A DNA stretch of 64,000 nt, taken from positions 143,364 through 207,363 of the forward strand of contig JAHFQJ010000001.1 in NCBI GenBank assembly GCA_023266335.1. Reading direction: 5' to 3'. The translations under genes and the position numbers were made by a program. The stretch comes from Burkholderiaceae bacterium (GTDB lineage: Bacteria; Pseudomonadota; Gammaproteobacteria; Burkholderiales; Burkholderiaceae). Under the pieces are notes generated by a model. It searched no databases and had not been told where the DNA came from. It worked only from the letters and a program-made list of their open reading frames with translations. Positions 44,179 to 53,075 of this stretch are shown here, piece after piece; the first letter of the stretch is position 1, and every line of letters starts with the position of its first letter.

Positions 44179-45084
44179 TTATTCACGCATAATTCTCATA
44201 GATAAATCTATTGCTTGAACATGTTTTGTCAATGCTCCGGATGAAATAAAATCTACGCCTAATTCGGATAATTTATTTAAATGCTCCATAGTAATATTTC
44301 CTGAAACTTCAAGTTTAGCTGATTTATTTTGTAATTCATTATATTCAACAGCTTTTTGTATTTCCTCAAATGAAAAATTATCCAGCATAATAATATCTGC
44401 TTGAGCATTTAGGGCTTGCTTTAATTCCTCTAAATTTTCTACTTCAATTTCTACGGGAGCGTTATTATCAATTTTTCTGGCTATTTTTATGGCATTTTCT
44501 ATTGAGCCGGCTGCAGTGATATGATTTTCTTTGATTAAAAATGCATCATATAGACCAAGTCTATGATTATATCCGCCGCCGCAGGCAATTGCATATTTTT
44601 GTGCAAGCCTTAAATTAGGCAGAGTTTTGCGGGTGTCTAACAATCTAGTTTTATCATTGGTTATATGCTGTACAGCTTGCCATGCTGATGTGGCTGCCGC
44701 ACTTAAAGTTTGTAAAAAATTAAGTGCTGTACGCTCGCCGGTTAACAAAGCTCTGCTGTTGCCTGCCATGGTGCATAAAACTGTGTTTGCTTTTACTTTA
44801 TCGCCATCTTTTACTTTCCATTCAATTTGTATATCTGCAATATTTGCATTAGCTTGAGAATTATTTTTATTTATATCACAAATTAATTGTTCAAATACTT
44901 CATTAACCCAAGATATACCGCAAATACAAGCTTCTTCTCTGGTAATAATTTGAGCTTTATTTATTTGATTTATTGGAACAATTTGAGCCGTAATATCGCC
45001 AGCTCCCACATCTTCACATAACGCAGTTTTTACCATGTTGGAAATTGTATTTTGCGGAATACTTTGTAATTGATTGCCTATCAT
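44179..45084 (-). CDS. nadC: Nicotinate-nucleotide pyrophosphorylase (quinolinate phosphoribosyltransferase)
   Basis: Converts quinolinate and PRPP to nicotinate mononucleotide. It has 301 residues. Signatures: ALCEDVGAGDITAQIVP, LTGERTALNFLQTLSAAAT, LLDTRKTLPNLRLAQKYAI then CGGGYNHRLGLYDAFLIKEN, and near the end LEVSGNITMEHLNKL with VDFISSGALTKH. It lies 39 bases downstream of nadA on the same strand; the two form a nadA-nadC operon. nadB is not in the window. Confidence 0.97.
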   Translation of the reverse strand: MIGNQLQSIPQNTISNMVKTALCEDVGAGDITAQIVPINQINKAQIITREEACICGISWVNEVFEQLICDINKNNSQANANIADIQIEWKVKDGDKVKANTVLCTMAGNSRALLTGERTALNFLQTLSAAATSAWQAVQHITNDKTRLLDTRKTLPNLRLAQKYAIACGGGYNHRLGLYDAFLIKENHITAAGSIENAIKIARKIDNNAPVEIEVENLEELKQALNAQADIIMLDNFSFEEIQKAVEYNELQNKSAKLEVSGNITMEHLNKLSELGVDFISSGALTKHVQAIDLSMRIMRE

Positions 45085-45123
45085 TTTGTGATTAAAACCT
45101 TTATGTAACTTTTTGTAAATCCA

Positions 45124-46182
45124 TTACTTATTCAAGTTATTAGAAAAATCCAGCATACGCTGTAAAGGAAGCATTGCTTTAGCACATAACTCAGCATCTA
45201 ACTCAATTTTATTAGTTTGATTTTCAAGGCATGCGGCTAAATTAATTAAGGTATTCATTCCCATCCATGGGCAATAAGCACAACTGCGGCATGTTGCTCC
45301 GCTTCCGCCGGTTGGAGCTGCAATTAAATTTTTTTCTGGTACTTGCTGCTGCATTTTATAAAAAATACCCTGTTCTGTTGCAACAATTAGTGTTTTATGA
45401 GGCAGAGTTTGGGCTGCTTTAATTAATTGAGAAGTTGAACCCACTGCATCAGCTAAAGCAATTACATCAGCTGGAGATTCTGGGTGAACTAAGACAGCTG
45501 CGTCCGGATTTTGCTGCTTTAACAATTTTAATGCATTGGCTTTAAATTCTTCATGCACCACACATGCTCCTTGCCATAAAATCATATCCGCTTTAGTTTG
45601 GCGTTTTACATAATCACCTAAAAATCTATCGGGAGCCCAAATAATTTTTTGCCCTAAGCTGTCTAAATAGTCTATTAATTTTACTGCTATACTTGAAGTG
45701 ACTACCCAATCTGCTTGAGCTTTGACCGCAGCTGAAGTATTTGCATATACAACGGTTGCTCTATCTGGATATTGTTGTTTAAATTTAGCAAATTCATCTG
45801 CCGGGCAAGATAAATCAAGGGAACATTCTGCTTTTAAATCCGGCATAATAATATTTTTTTCCGGACTTAGAATTTTAGCACTTTCTCCCATAAATCTAAC
45901 GCCGGCAATAACTAATGTTTGAGCAGAATGCATTTTGCCAAATCTTGCCATTTCCAATGAATCAGCAACACATCCGCCAGTTGCTTCAGCCAAAGCTTGT
46001 ATTTCCGGATCAACATAATAATGTGCAATTAATACAGCATTTTTTTCAATTAATAAATGTTTAATTTTTTCAATATATCTCTGCTTTTCTTCGCCTTCAG
46101 GGCGTTCAGCCGGACGCGGCCATGCGATGTTAATTTTTTTATTTAATAATAATTGTGAAGCAGATATAGTTAAAGTTTCCAT
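45124..46182 (-). CDS. nadA: Quinolinate synthase NadA
   Basis: A [4Fe-4S] enzyme that condenses iminoaspartate with dihydroxyacetone phosphate to quinolinate. It has 352 residues. The N-terminal block is [20 protein letters not shown] then [15 protein letters not shown], and the cluster region near the C-terminus is [20 protein letters not shown]. It is first in nadA-nadC. The oxygen-sensitive cluster is intact by sequence, so de novo NAD synthesis appears to be kept. Confidence 0.97.
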   Translation of the reverse strand: METLTISASQLLLNKKINIAWPRPAERPEGEEKQRYIEKIKHLLIEKNAVLIAHYYVDPEIQALAEATGGCVADSLEMARFGKMHSAQTLVIAGVRFMGESAKILSPEKNIIMPDLKAECSLDLSCPADEFAKFKQQYPDRATVVYANTSAAVKAQADWVVTSSIAVKLIDYLDSLGQKIIWAPDRFLGDYVKRQTKADMILWQGACVVHEEFKANALKLLKQQNPDAAVLVHPESPADVIALADAVGSTSQLIKAAQTLPHKTLIVATEQGIFYKMQQQVPEKNLIAAPTGGSGATCRSCAYCPWMGMNTLINLAACLENQTNKIELDAELCAKAMLPLQRMLDFSNNLNK

Positions 46183-46206
46183 TTTTATATGTATAATATG
46201 TATATA

Positions 46207-46366
46207 TACTGATTGTAGTTCATTTTACACCAAGGATGCAGGAATAAATTACGACGACTATGCGGGCTATGTACATATTATTACATTGAGGGCGAAGCCG
46301 TGAGCTTGCGAACAACAATTTTGACTAAAACGAAGCGAAGTCGCAAATTGAAATCCGATTATTGTA
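46207..46366 (-). repeat. Dispersed miniature repeat, family A, copy 4 (longest)
   Basis: A 160-bp copy: TACTGATTGTAGTTCATTTT at the left, AATTACGACGAC and TATGTACATATT in the middle, then GCGAAGTCGCAAATTG and AAATCCGATTATTGTA at the right. Compared with the copy at 32623 it has about 35 extra bases around GGGCGAAGCCGTGAGC. Its right end abuts the stop codon of the GlsB-like gene. Confidence 0.8.
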
Positions 46367-46720
46367 TTAATTATTCTGATTTTTATTGTCTAATATATTT
46401 GGCGTATGGTTTAAATTATTAGTACCAGAGTTTTGCGGCAGGGTTTCATTATTTACAGCTGAATTTTCAACCTTAGTTTTATGTTTAAATTTTCCGTAAA
46501 TAAACAAAATTAATGTAGATATTAATATTGAAACAATATAGCTGATTATATCTCCTTTTTTATATAATCCGGCTGGAATGCCAAGCTGGGCAATCAATGC
46601 ACCGCTTAACCCTAAAATTCCGCTGGCTGCAATTCCCATATCGTCTTTACCCGGATGCAAAGCGCGTGCAATAAACCCGCATAAGACACCAAGTATAAAT
46701 ATTACTAAAATATCGCCCAT
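46367..46720 (-). CDS. GlsB/YeaQ/YmgE family membrane protein
   Basis: A small inner-membrane protein with three membrane helices in the first ~80 residues, including the family pattern LGVLCGFIARALHPGKDDMG and GIAASGILGLSGALIAQLG. The family is often labelled transglycosylase-associated or general-stress protein, with no proven activity. The C-terminal ~35 residues are a polar Asn/Lys/Gln-rich tail, longer than usual. The family A repeat touches its 3' end. It stands between nadA and hisC. Confidence 0.85.
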   Translation of the reverse strand: MGDILVIFILGVLCGFIARALHPGKDDMGIAASGILGLSGALIAQLGIPAGLYKKGDIISYIVSILISTLILFIYGKFKHKTKVENSAVNNETLPQNSGTNNLNHTPNILDNKNQNN

Positions 46721-46796
46721 ATTTTTATCTCACTGATTTATTTTATTAAGGCACTATTATATAGCATTTTAAATTCTATGGGTAAACTAACTCTAA

Positions 46797-47918
46797 TTAT
46801 ATATTTACTATTACTTTAATCTTTTTTAACCATTCTAATAATTTATTATTTTCTTCTAGTGTACCAATTGATATACGCAAACAATTATGTAAATTTTTAT
46901 GCATATTTGATACATTTTTAACTAAAATTCCGGCTTCTTTTAATTTATTTTGTACTATATTAGCATCTTTATTCATTCGTATGAGCAAAAAATTTGCATC
47001 ACTATTAAAAACTTTACCAAATTCATCTAATTTTTCTGCCATAATAATACGCTGTTGGCATATTATTTGTGCCTGCATATTTAATGTATCAATATTTTCT
47101 TGAATACTGAGCAAAAATTCAATGCTGGCTTGAGTTAAAACATTAATGTTATAAGGCGGTCTAACTTTATTTAACTGCTGAATAATTTGCTTATGTCCCG
47201 CAATATATCCTAAACGTAAACCTGCTAAGCCAATTTTAGATAATGTACGCATCACTAATATATTTGGATATTGTTTAATAATATCCGGCAAACTTGACAT
47301 ATAAGTTTTATTATTAGTAAAAGCTTGGTAAGCTTCATCAATAATTATTAAACTATTGGGAGCAAATTTAATTATTTCATCTATATCATTTTTACTAAAG
47401 CATGCACCAGTTGGATTATTTGGATAAGCTAAATAAATTAATCTAGGATTATATTTTTGGATAGCATTTTTCATACCTTCCAAATCTAGGTTAAAATCAT
47501 CAGATTTTAAATCTATACTAATAAAATTTAGCCTTGCAATATCTGCACTTGCTTTATACATTACAAAACTTGGCGATAGAGCTAAAATATACGAATTATC
47601 CGGGATTAAATTAGCAAGCATGCTGATAATTTCATCAGAACCATTTCCTAATAAAATATCTAAATCAGAGTGAATATCTGCATAATTGCGTATTATATCC
47701 ACACTTGTTTGATAATCTTCAGGTGATGGGTAACGGTTTAAATGAACAACAGATAAATGTTGAGCTAAACCTTTCTGTAAATTTTCAGGCAAAATAAACG
47801 GGTTTTCCATAGCATCTAGTTTTATCATGCCAATAGAACTATGAACTTGATAGGCTGGACTATCTATAATATCTTGCCGGATTATATTTTGTAAATTAAG
47901 ATTAATATTTTCAGTCAT
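46797..47918 (-). CDS. hisC: Histidinol-phosphate aminotransferase HisC
   Basis: A class I/II aminotransferase using pyridoxal phosphate. It has 373 residues. Signatures: IKLDAMENPFILPENLQ at the start, LLGNGSDEIISMLANLI, YPNNPTGACFSKNDI, SLIIIDEAYQAF and the PLP lysine in MRTLSKIGLAGLRLGYIAG. It is alone, without other his genes in view. It could serve histidine synthesis or, if that pathway is lost, aromatic amino acid transamination. It lies eight bases downstream of the unknown gene at 47927. Confidence 0.93.
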   Translation of the reverse strand: MTENINLNLQNIIRQDIIDSPAYQVHSSIGMIKLDAMENPFILPENLQKGLAQHLSVVHLNRYPSPEDYQTSVDIIRNYADIHSDLDILLGNGSDEIISMLANLIPDNSYILALSPSFVMYKASADIARLNFISIDLKSDDFNLDLEGMKNAIQKYNPRLIYLAYPNNPTGACFSKNDIDEIIKFAPNSLIIIDEAYQAFTNNKTYMSSLPDIIKQYPNILVMRTLSKIGLAGLRLGYIAGHKQIIQQLNKVRPPYNINVLTQASIEFLLSIQENIDTLNMQAQIICQQRIIMAEKLDEFGKVFNSDANFLLIRMNKDANIVQNKLKEAGILVKNVSNMHKNLHNCLRISIGTLEENNKLLEWLKKIKVIVNI

Positions 47919-47926
47919 AATATATT

Positions 47927-48910
47927 TTATGGATTTAGAATTGGAAAAGCTGTAATATCAAGTTTTTGCCTGCTGTCTAAATATTTTTGTAAATGTAATG
48001 CAATGCCTCCGTTGGCTGTCCATTTATTAGAGTGAGCCTGCTCGATAATAGCATATGTACATAACGGAGTTGTATTATTATTCACATATATAATTTGATT
48101 ATTTTGACTAAAATACACCATTTCTTGAGGTAAAATCCCGCTATTAAATAATTTTATAAAATCTATACCAGTTGAACCCTCATAGTCAAGTAAACTTTCA
48201 GTTAAAATTTGTTGTTTAATTTGATAAGACTTATTACGATACGATTTTTCTAAAAAATCTATACTCATTTCAATTGGATTTATGCTAGTACTGCTATTAA
48301 AATTATTACTATTTAAATTATCAATTTCATTATTTAATTCAGCAGTACTGTTGTAAATACCATTTTGGTATTTTTTGCATATTTGAAGATAATTTCGAAG
48401 GCAAGTACCTTGTTTAAAATGTTTGGGGATATTGCCCAAAGCCGGATTATAATAATTTGGCTCAAATAAGCAAATTTCTGCACGATTATTTAAATAATCA
48501 TCAGCCGGCATATTTTTAAAGCTAGCAATAACAGCCGTTTCAGTATAAGTTTTTAATTCAGAATTACTTATTTGCGCTAAATTATGCGGTAGAATATTAT
48601 CATCATTAAAATTTAAGGCGAGTATAGCATTTGGTGTATTTAAAATATTAAATTGTTGTGCTATATTATGTGTAAGCATGCTTGTATTTATATTTACATA
48701 ACGATGTAAATTACTGCGGCTCCAATAATGCCAGTCTAAACTATCATCTAATTGGTTAATCTTAATGTGTTTTAATATATTTTCGCCAAATAATATGGTT
48801 GGGTTCGGGTATTTATTATCGATATTAACATTAAAAGGCATAGTGCTGCACTTGGCAGTGTTCACTGTTACAAAATGCAGTTTGTGTGCCAGCATATAAC
48901 GTGGGTTCAT
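47927..48910 (-). CDS. Unrecognised protein between hisC and gspL-like gene
   Basis: A 327-residue protein, no clear signal peptide or membrane helix, rich in Asn, Ile and Tyr. I do not recognise it. Features are DWHYWSRSNLHRYVNIN near residue 60, EICLFEPNYYNPALGN, an Asn/Ser-rich stretch (~205-225), and a C-terminal NKWTANGGIALHLQKYL. The first ~24 codons use more G+C-rich codons than the rest, and an internal ATG (48841, MPFNVNIDNK) could be the true start. It ends eight bases before hisC and is divergent from the GspL-like gene (43-bp gap). Confidence 0.55.
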   Translation of the reverse strand: MNPRYMLAHKLHFVTVNTAKCSTMPFNVNIDNKYPNPTILFGENILKHIKINQLDDSLDWHYWSRSNLHRYVNINTSMLTHNIAQQFNILNTPNAILALNFNDDNILPHNLAQISNSELKTYTETAVIASFKNMPADDYLNNRAEICLFEPNYYNPALGNIPKHFKQGTCLRNYLQICKKYQNGIYNSTAELNNEIDNLNSNNFNSSTSINPIEMSIDFLEKSYRNKSYQIKQQILTESLLDYEGSTGIDFIKLFNSGILPQEMVYFSQNNQIIYVNNNTTPLCTYAIIEQAHSNKWTANGGIALHLQKYLDSRQKLDITAFPILNP

Positions 48911-48953
48911 ACAAATATATTTATAGTTATTGTATTAAAAGTTAAGGTTTTTC

Positions 48954-50078
48954 ATGAATATTATTATTTGTCCAATTGTACACAATCATCATATTTCTTA
49001 CTCTATATTTGTACACGGTCAGGTTAATCCATTATATCTAGATATATTTGATGAGGATAAAATAAATTCTCAAAAAAATATTGCTAATGTGGTAAATAAT
49101 CTGAATGAAAATCATTATGATGTTTATATAATGATAAATTCTGAAAACATTAAAACTTGGCATAATATCACATTGCCGTCATTACCCAGATTAAAAATGA
49201 CTGCTGCCATTCACAATGCTGTCGCAGATGATTTATTAGCCGGCGATAACAATTATATTTATGATAAAAGCCAAAATATTATTGCTGCCGTTCAAAATAG
49301 CGTTTTAATCCGCATTATAACACAACTAAACCAGATAAAGCAGTTTAAAATTAAGTATATTTTACCTTTAGCTTGTATTTTAGATGAGAATCAAGGTGTA
49401 ATACAGCATAGTAAAGATAAAAATATTTATTCATTTAAATCTAATCAAGACGACGGCATGAAATTTAGCGGATTTTCTTTAGTTGTAACTCAAATAAATT
49501 TAGCAGCTATTTTAGCTAAGTACATTGAATTTATTGATATAAATAATTTATTTATTAAAGATAATGAAGTTTGGAATAAATTATCTGCTAAACATATGAA
49601 TAAAATAGCTAAATTAAATTTATATTCATGTGCAGATAGTTTTGGTAATAAGGATAGTAATTTATCTGCATTTGAAAGCTTTATACCCAAACCAAAATGG
49701 CTGACTTACTTGACTGCAGGTTTTATTATATTTCATATTATTAGCTTAAATGCTTTAGTTTTACATCAAGAATCGAAGATCAAACAATATAATCATGATA
49801 TAAAAACTATGTTTAATCAAGTATCAAAAGACCCAATACAAGATGCGGTGCTGCAACTTAAAAAAATGCAGAATAAACAAGATGAAAGTTTAAAAAAACT
49901 TGATGAAATATCGCCTGTATTAATTAAATACAATGATAAAATTAAGGATTTAAAATATAATAATGGCTTTTGGCAGGTTATATTTATTCAAGAACCGGAA
50001 AATAATATGTTTATGCGCGAAATAAAATCATATAATTTAACGGCACGCAGGCAGGGAGAATTTTGGATATTTGAATAA
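48954..50078 (+). CDS. gspL: GspL-like type II secretion inner-membrane platform protein
   Basis: A 374-residue bitopic protein. The cytoplasmic part (1-~240) has an actin-like layout with ITLPSLPRLKMTAAIHNAVA then DDLL, like the GspL block that reads LP.L......A....L.E..A. One membrane helix follows (~247-268, LTYLTAGFIIFHIISLNALV), then a periplasmic part with IKTMFNQVSKDPIQDAVLQLKKM, matching the GspL pattern F......DP..Q+.+. The end is a ferredoxin-like stretch (TARRQGEFWIFE). GspL couples the GspE ATPase to the pseudopilus. No other gsp genes are adjacent, so the gene is an orphan or displaced. An AAGG site precedes the ATG. Confidence 0.68.
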   Translation: MNIIICPIVHNHHISYSIFVHGQVNPLYLDIFDEDKINSQKNIANVVNNLNENHYDVYIMINSENIKTWHNITLPSLPRLKMTAAIHNAVADDLLAGDNNYIYDKSQNIIAAVQNSVLIRIITQLNQIKQFKIKYILPLACILDENQGVIQHSKDKNIYSFKSNQDDGMKFSGFSLVVTQINLAAILAKYIEFIDINNLFIKDNEVWNKLSAKHMNKIAKLNLYSCADSFGNKDSNLSAFESFIPKPKWLTYLTAGFIIFHIISLNALVLHQESKIKQYNHDIKTMFNQVSKDPIQDAVLQLKKMQNKQDESLKKLDEISPVLIKYNDKIKDLKYNNGFWQVIFIQEPENNMFMREIKSYNLTARRQGEFWIFE

Positions 50079-50443
50079 TGATTTTTCGTATATTTATATA
50101 TGGGATAAAGCAGAATAAATAATTTATTAATACAAAAAATAATTAAATTTTGAAAGTATTTTGAAAGAAATATAGATATATTTAAAAAATTACTGTTTTT
50201 TATTGACATATCTTAATATTTAACTTATATTTCCCCCTATACGTAAAAATATGCTTATCACATTTAAATTTATGTCTGCATTGTGGTTAAAATTATTACA
50301 CAAGGCTTCTTATTGTTGCTGTGTTGTAATTTTCGCCTCTGTATTCCCTGACTGACATAAGTCAAATTGAGATAAGTATAGCAGTTTATGTAATTCAGTT
50401 TTAATGCTGCATAAAAAAATATAAAGAGTATAAAAGGATAAAT
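50079..50443. other. 365-bp gap upstream of the pilin gene
   Basis: Very AT-rich. It holds a direct repeat TTTTGAAAG (about 50145 and 50157) and an imperfect inverted repeat ATTACACA / TGTGTTGTAAT at about 50300-50335. No gene is seen. The long leader before pilA is a plausible place for regulation; no -24/-12 sigma-54 promoter was recognised. Confidence 0.4.
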
Positions 50444-50977
50444 ATGAGTAAAAAAGTAAACAAAAATCGTTCCGTGATAAAAACCATAAGAAAAGGTTTT
50501 ACATTAATTGAATTAATGATTGTAATTGCTATAGTAGGAATTTTATCTGTTATTGCATTGCCTCAATATAACAACTATGTTGCAAGAGCGCAGGCTACGG
50601 AAGCAATTAGTATTTTAGGTGCTTCAAAATCTGCAATTGCTGAATTTTATTCAAGCAATGGACGCTATCCAACTCAAGCTGAGCTAAAACAAATATATCC
50701 AATCATTACAACAGATGTAGGAAATATGGCGTCAAATACTAAATACATTGATACAATGTTAGTGGGAAGTGCAGTAGTTGAAGGTAAAAATAGTTTTACT
50801 ATTACAGCTAAATTTAAAGCAGATAATGTTAATTCTAAACTTCAGGGTAAAAATGTTATGTTTTATACGCCGGCTGCTGGTTTAGATGGCTCTTCAACAT
50901 ATTGGGGATGTCAGGGTGAAGTGGCTATTCCTGTAGATGCCTTACCAAATAGCTGTAAAAATAACACATCAACATAG
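50444..50977 (+). CDS. pilA: Type IVa pilin
   Basis: A 177-residue prepilin. The leader is 18 residues and ends in Gly before the conserved FTLIELMIVIAIVGILSVIA, which includes Phe+1 and Glu+5. The head domain ends with a disulfide-bounded D-region, C...C in YWGCQGEVAIPVDALPNSC. The ribosome-binding site AAGGA is seven bases upstream. With pilW at 6193 it indicates type IV pili. It could also be a minor pilin, but the length and D-region favour a major subunit. It lies after the GspL-like gene but across a 365-bp gap. Confidence 0.9.
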   Translation: MSKKVNKNRSVIKTIRKGFTLIELMIVIAIVGILSVIALPQYNNYVARAQATEAISILGASKSAIAEFYSSNGRYPTQAELKQIYPIITTDVGNMASNTKYIDTMLVGSAVVEGKNSFTITAKFKADNVNSKLQGKNVMFYTPAAGLDGSSTYWGCQGEVAIPVDALPNSCKNNTST

Positions 50978-51125
50978 TTCTATAGCTATATATTACTCAT
51001 CTCAATTTGATTTTGCTTAATATGCATTGATATAAAAAGGCTGAATTAAAATTATGTTCAAAATGTGAATAATTTTAACCTTAATGCAGACGTAAATTCA
51101 GGGGCAGATGAGTATTAGATAGTTT

Positions 51126-51236
51126 GAGAGTATTAAATATAGATAGCTTTTCTGTAAATTTAAAAATTCAAAGCCTTATGTTTATTAGGTTTAGATTTCC
51201 AAAATCTTAAAAATAACTATCTAAATGAACACTCTC
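51126..51236. repeat. MITE, family B, copy 1, with 8-bp target duplication
   Basis: A 111-bp element with imperfect ~20-bp terminal inverted repeats: GAGAGTATTAAATATAGATA at the left, and CTATCTAAATGAACACTCTC at the right. GATAGTTT stands immediately outside both ends (51118-51125 and 51237-51244), a perfect 8-bp target-site duplication. No open reading frame. Related to the element at 62577. The rest of the 357-bp pilA-to-51335 gap has no other recognised feature apart from the promoter at 51266. Confidence 0.88.
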
Positions 51237-51265
51237 GATAGTTTAAATATAATGCTAAATATAAA

Positions 51266-51293
51266 TTAATACTTTTTAAAAATATGCTATACT
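51266..51293 (+). promoter_or_regulatory. Predicted promoter of the metal-efflux operon
   Basis: An extended -10, TGCTATACT (51285-51293), with TTAATA (51266-51271) 16 bp upstream, about 42 bases before the first gene of the operon. It lies just downstream of the family B element, so that element separates the operon from anything further upstream. Confidence 0.5.
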
Positions 51294-51334
51294 TAGAGCA
51301 ATAATGTATATTAATAGTTTAGAAATATAAACAT

Positions 51335-51727
51335 ATGCTTAGATTTAGTGGATTTTTAGTTATTATAGGATTACTTTTTCAAATACTACAAATTGATTTG
51401 GTTTGTAATTTTCATAATTCTATTGATAATAAAAATATACCCCATTCAATTGCTGTTCAAGCCAAAAATATTATGCAAGATAATAGTATAATGCATAAAT
51501 TACATCATCACATACATTCAAATATTAAAGCAGAAAATAAGCTCAATTATGATAAATGTTCAAATCATTTTTGTAATCATTCATGCTGCACTAGTTTTGG
51601 TCTTTTATTACCACATACTAGTGTTTTAAAAATGGAAGTTTTATCTACTGTTATAAAATTTAATTTCTTAAAAGAGCTGTATATTCTTTTATATCCAAAC
51701 TCTATACATAAGCCTAATTGGTCGTAA
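51335..51727 (+). CDS. Small His/Cys-rich exported protein, CzcI/DUF2946-like
   Basis: A 130-residue protein with an N-terminal hydrophobic signal or anchor (FSGFLVIIGLLFQILQIDLV), a His-rich segment (HKLHHHIHS) and a Cys/His cluster (DKCSNHFCNHSCCTSFG), then a short C-terminus ending IHKPNWS. This is the layout of small periplasmic metal-binding proteins encoded at the head of czc/cus-type operons (CzcI or DUF2946 group). The family assignment is by context and composition; I cannot confirm it. It is first in a run with the outer-membrane factor, adaptor and RND pump genes and may bind or sense the metal. Confidence 0.6.
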   Translation: MLRFSGFLVIIGLLFQILQIDLVCNFHNSIDNKNIPHSIAVQAKNIMQDNSIMHKLHHHIHSNIKAENKLNYDKCSNHFCNHSCCTSFGLLLPHTSVLKMEVLSTVIKFNFLKELYILLYPNSIHKPNWS

Positions 51728-51816
51728 ATCTTATTCTTTATTCATAGACAAATTTACTATATACCATAAATATATTGGTATTTTTGTTATTTTCTTAAAA
51801 TAAGATAGGAACACTT

Positions 51817-53037
51817 ATGCATTTTTTTAATAAAAAAAATTATATATTTACTTTGGCTTTACTAGTTGCAAATAGTAATTTATATGCTAGAAATATTGAC
51901 TTTAACAGTCTATTTAATGATGCATGGAATAAACAACCAAATAGTCAGAATATTGAAATTTCTAAAAGAATAGTTGATTTATCACAAAAGCAAGCCATTA
52001 GCATTTTTAGTCAAAAACCATCTATAGAAATATCATCATCTCTAGGCATTGAAAAAGAATATAATCTTAAAGCTAACTTTGAGTTTAAAAATAAAAATCA
52101 ACGAAATTTATCTCTATCATTACTTGATAATCAAAATATTAGTATAAATTTAGAGCAGTTAAAAGATAAGTTAGAATTTTCTAACTTACTGCGTAATGCT
52201 TGCTGGGAATTAATTACTGTACAAAAAAAGTTAGAAGCGATTCAGCAGGAAATTAGCTTTAGTATCATTCTTAGAGATAATATTTTTAAAGAATATAAAT
52301 CTGGAATTATTTCTTATATTAATTTTCAGCAAACTGAAATAGAATTATTGAAATTACAAAGAAGCAAGCAAGAATTAGACATAGATTTGCAAGATAAATT
52401 GAATAAATTAATCAATATTTCTAATTCAAATATTCAGCCTGATGATAATATTAATATGAATTCAGATTTGAATTTATATCAAAGTATTTTTAGCAAAAAT
52501 GATCAATTTAATGTAGAAAATCACCCTATATATAAATATCAGCAAAATATCTTAGAAAATTCTTACTTGCAAAAAAATTATCTTCTTAATAAACCACAAA
52601 ATCCTATTACTTGGTCGGTTGGAATAAATAGCAAAACTCAAAATAAAACTAATAATAGCCTAATATTTGGTATGCAAATTCCTTTAGGCAGAGATTATAG
52701 CAAAGAAATTGAAGCTAGTGAATTAGAAAAAAAATCTTTACAGCAAAAAACTCAATTAAATCTTTTAAGAAATCAATTAGAGAATGATTTTATTAGAAAT
52801 AAAAATTTATCTATATCCTTAGCTCAACAACTAAATAATTTGCAAACTGCAATTAATCAGCAAAAGCAAATTTATAATTCTTATTTCAAAGGTTTACAAG
52901 TTGGGCAAATTGACATGCAAACTTATCTAAAATCTAAACAAGATTTATTTAATTTACAGCAAGATTTTATAAATCAAACGATTAGGCTTGAAAAAGTTAA
53001 AAGTGATTTATTACAAAATTTAGGTATTTTACCTTAA
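51817..53037 (+). CDS. TolC-family outer-membrane channel of a heavy-metal RND system (CzcC/CusC-like)
   Basis: A 406-residue outer-membrane efflux protein. Signal peptide at the N-terminus (FTLALLVANSNLYARN). The body is two long coiled-coil repeats, e.g. QKKLEAIQQEISFSIILRDN and FKGLQVGQIDMQTYLKSKQD, with the conserved GxxxxxxYLxxKQDLFNLQ pattern near the C-terminus, as in the CzcC subgroup. It is somewhat shorter than typical TolC proteins. It would form the exit duct of the pump encoded downstream. Confidence 0.8.
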   Translation: MHFFNKKNYIFTLALLVANSNLYARNIDFNSLFNDAWNKQPNSQNIEISKRIVDLSQKQAISIFSQKPSIEISSSLGIEKEYNLKANFEFKNKNQRNLSLSLLDNQNISINLEQLKDKLEFSNLLRNACWELITVQKKLEAIQQEISFSIILRDNIFKEYKSGIISYINFQQTEIELLKLQRSKQELDIDLQDKLNKLINISNSNIQPDDNINMNSDLNLYQSIFSKNDQFNVENHPIYKYQQNILENSYLQKNYLLNKPQNPITWSVGINSKTQNKTNNSLIFGMQIPLGRDYSKEIEASELEKKSLQQKTQLNLLRNQLENDFIRNKNLSISLAQQLNNLQTAINQQKQIYNSYFKGLQVGQIDMQTYLKSKQDLFNLQQDFINQTIRLEKVKSDLLQNLGILP

Positions 53038-53075
53038 ATAATTATCCATTCAATAATTAAGATTTTAGGATTTCT

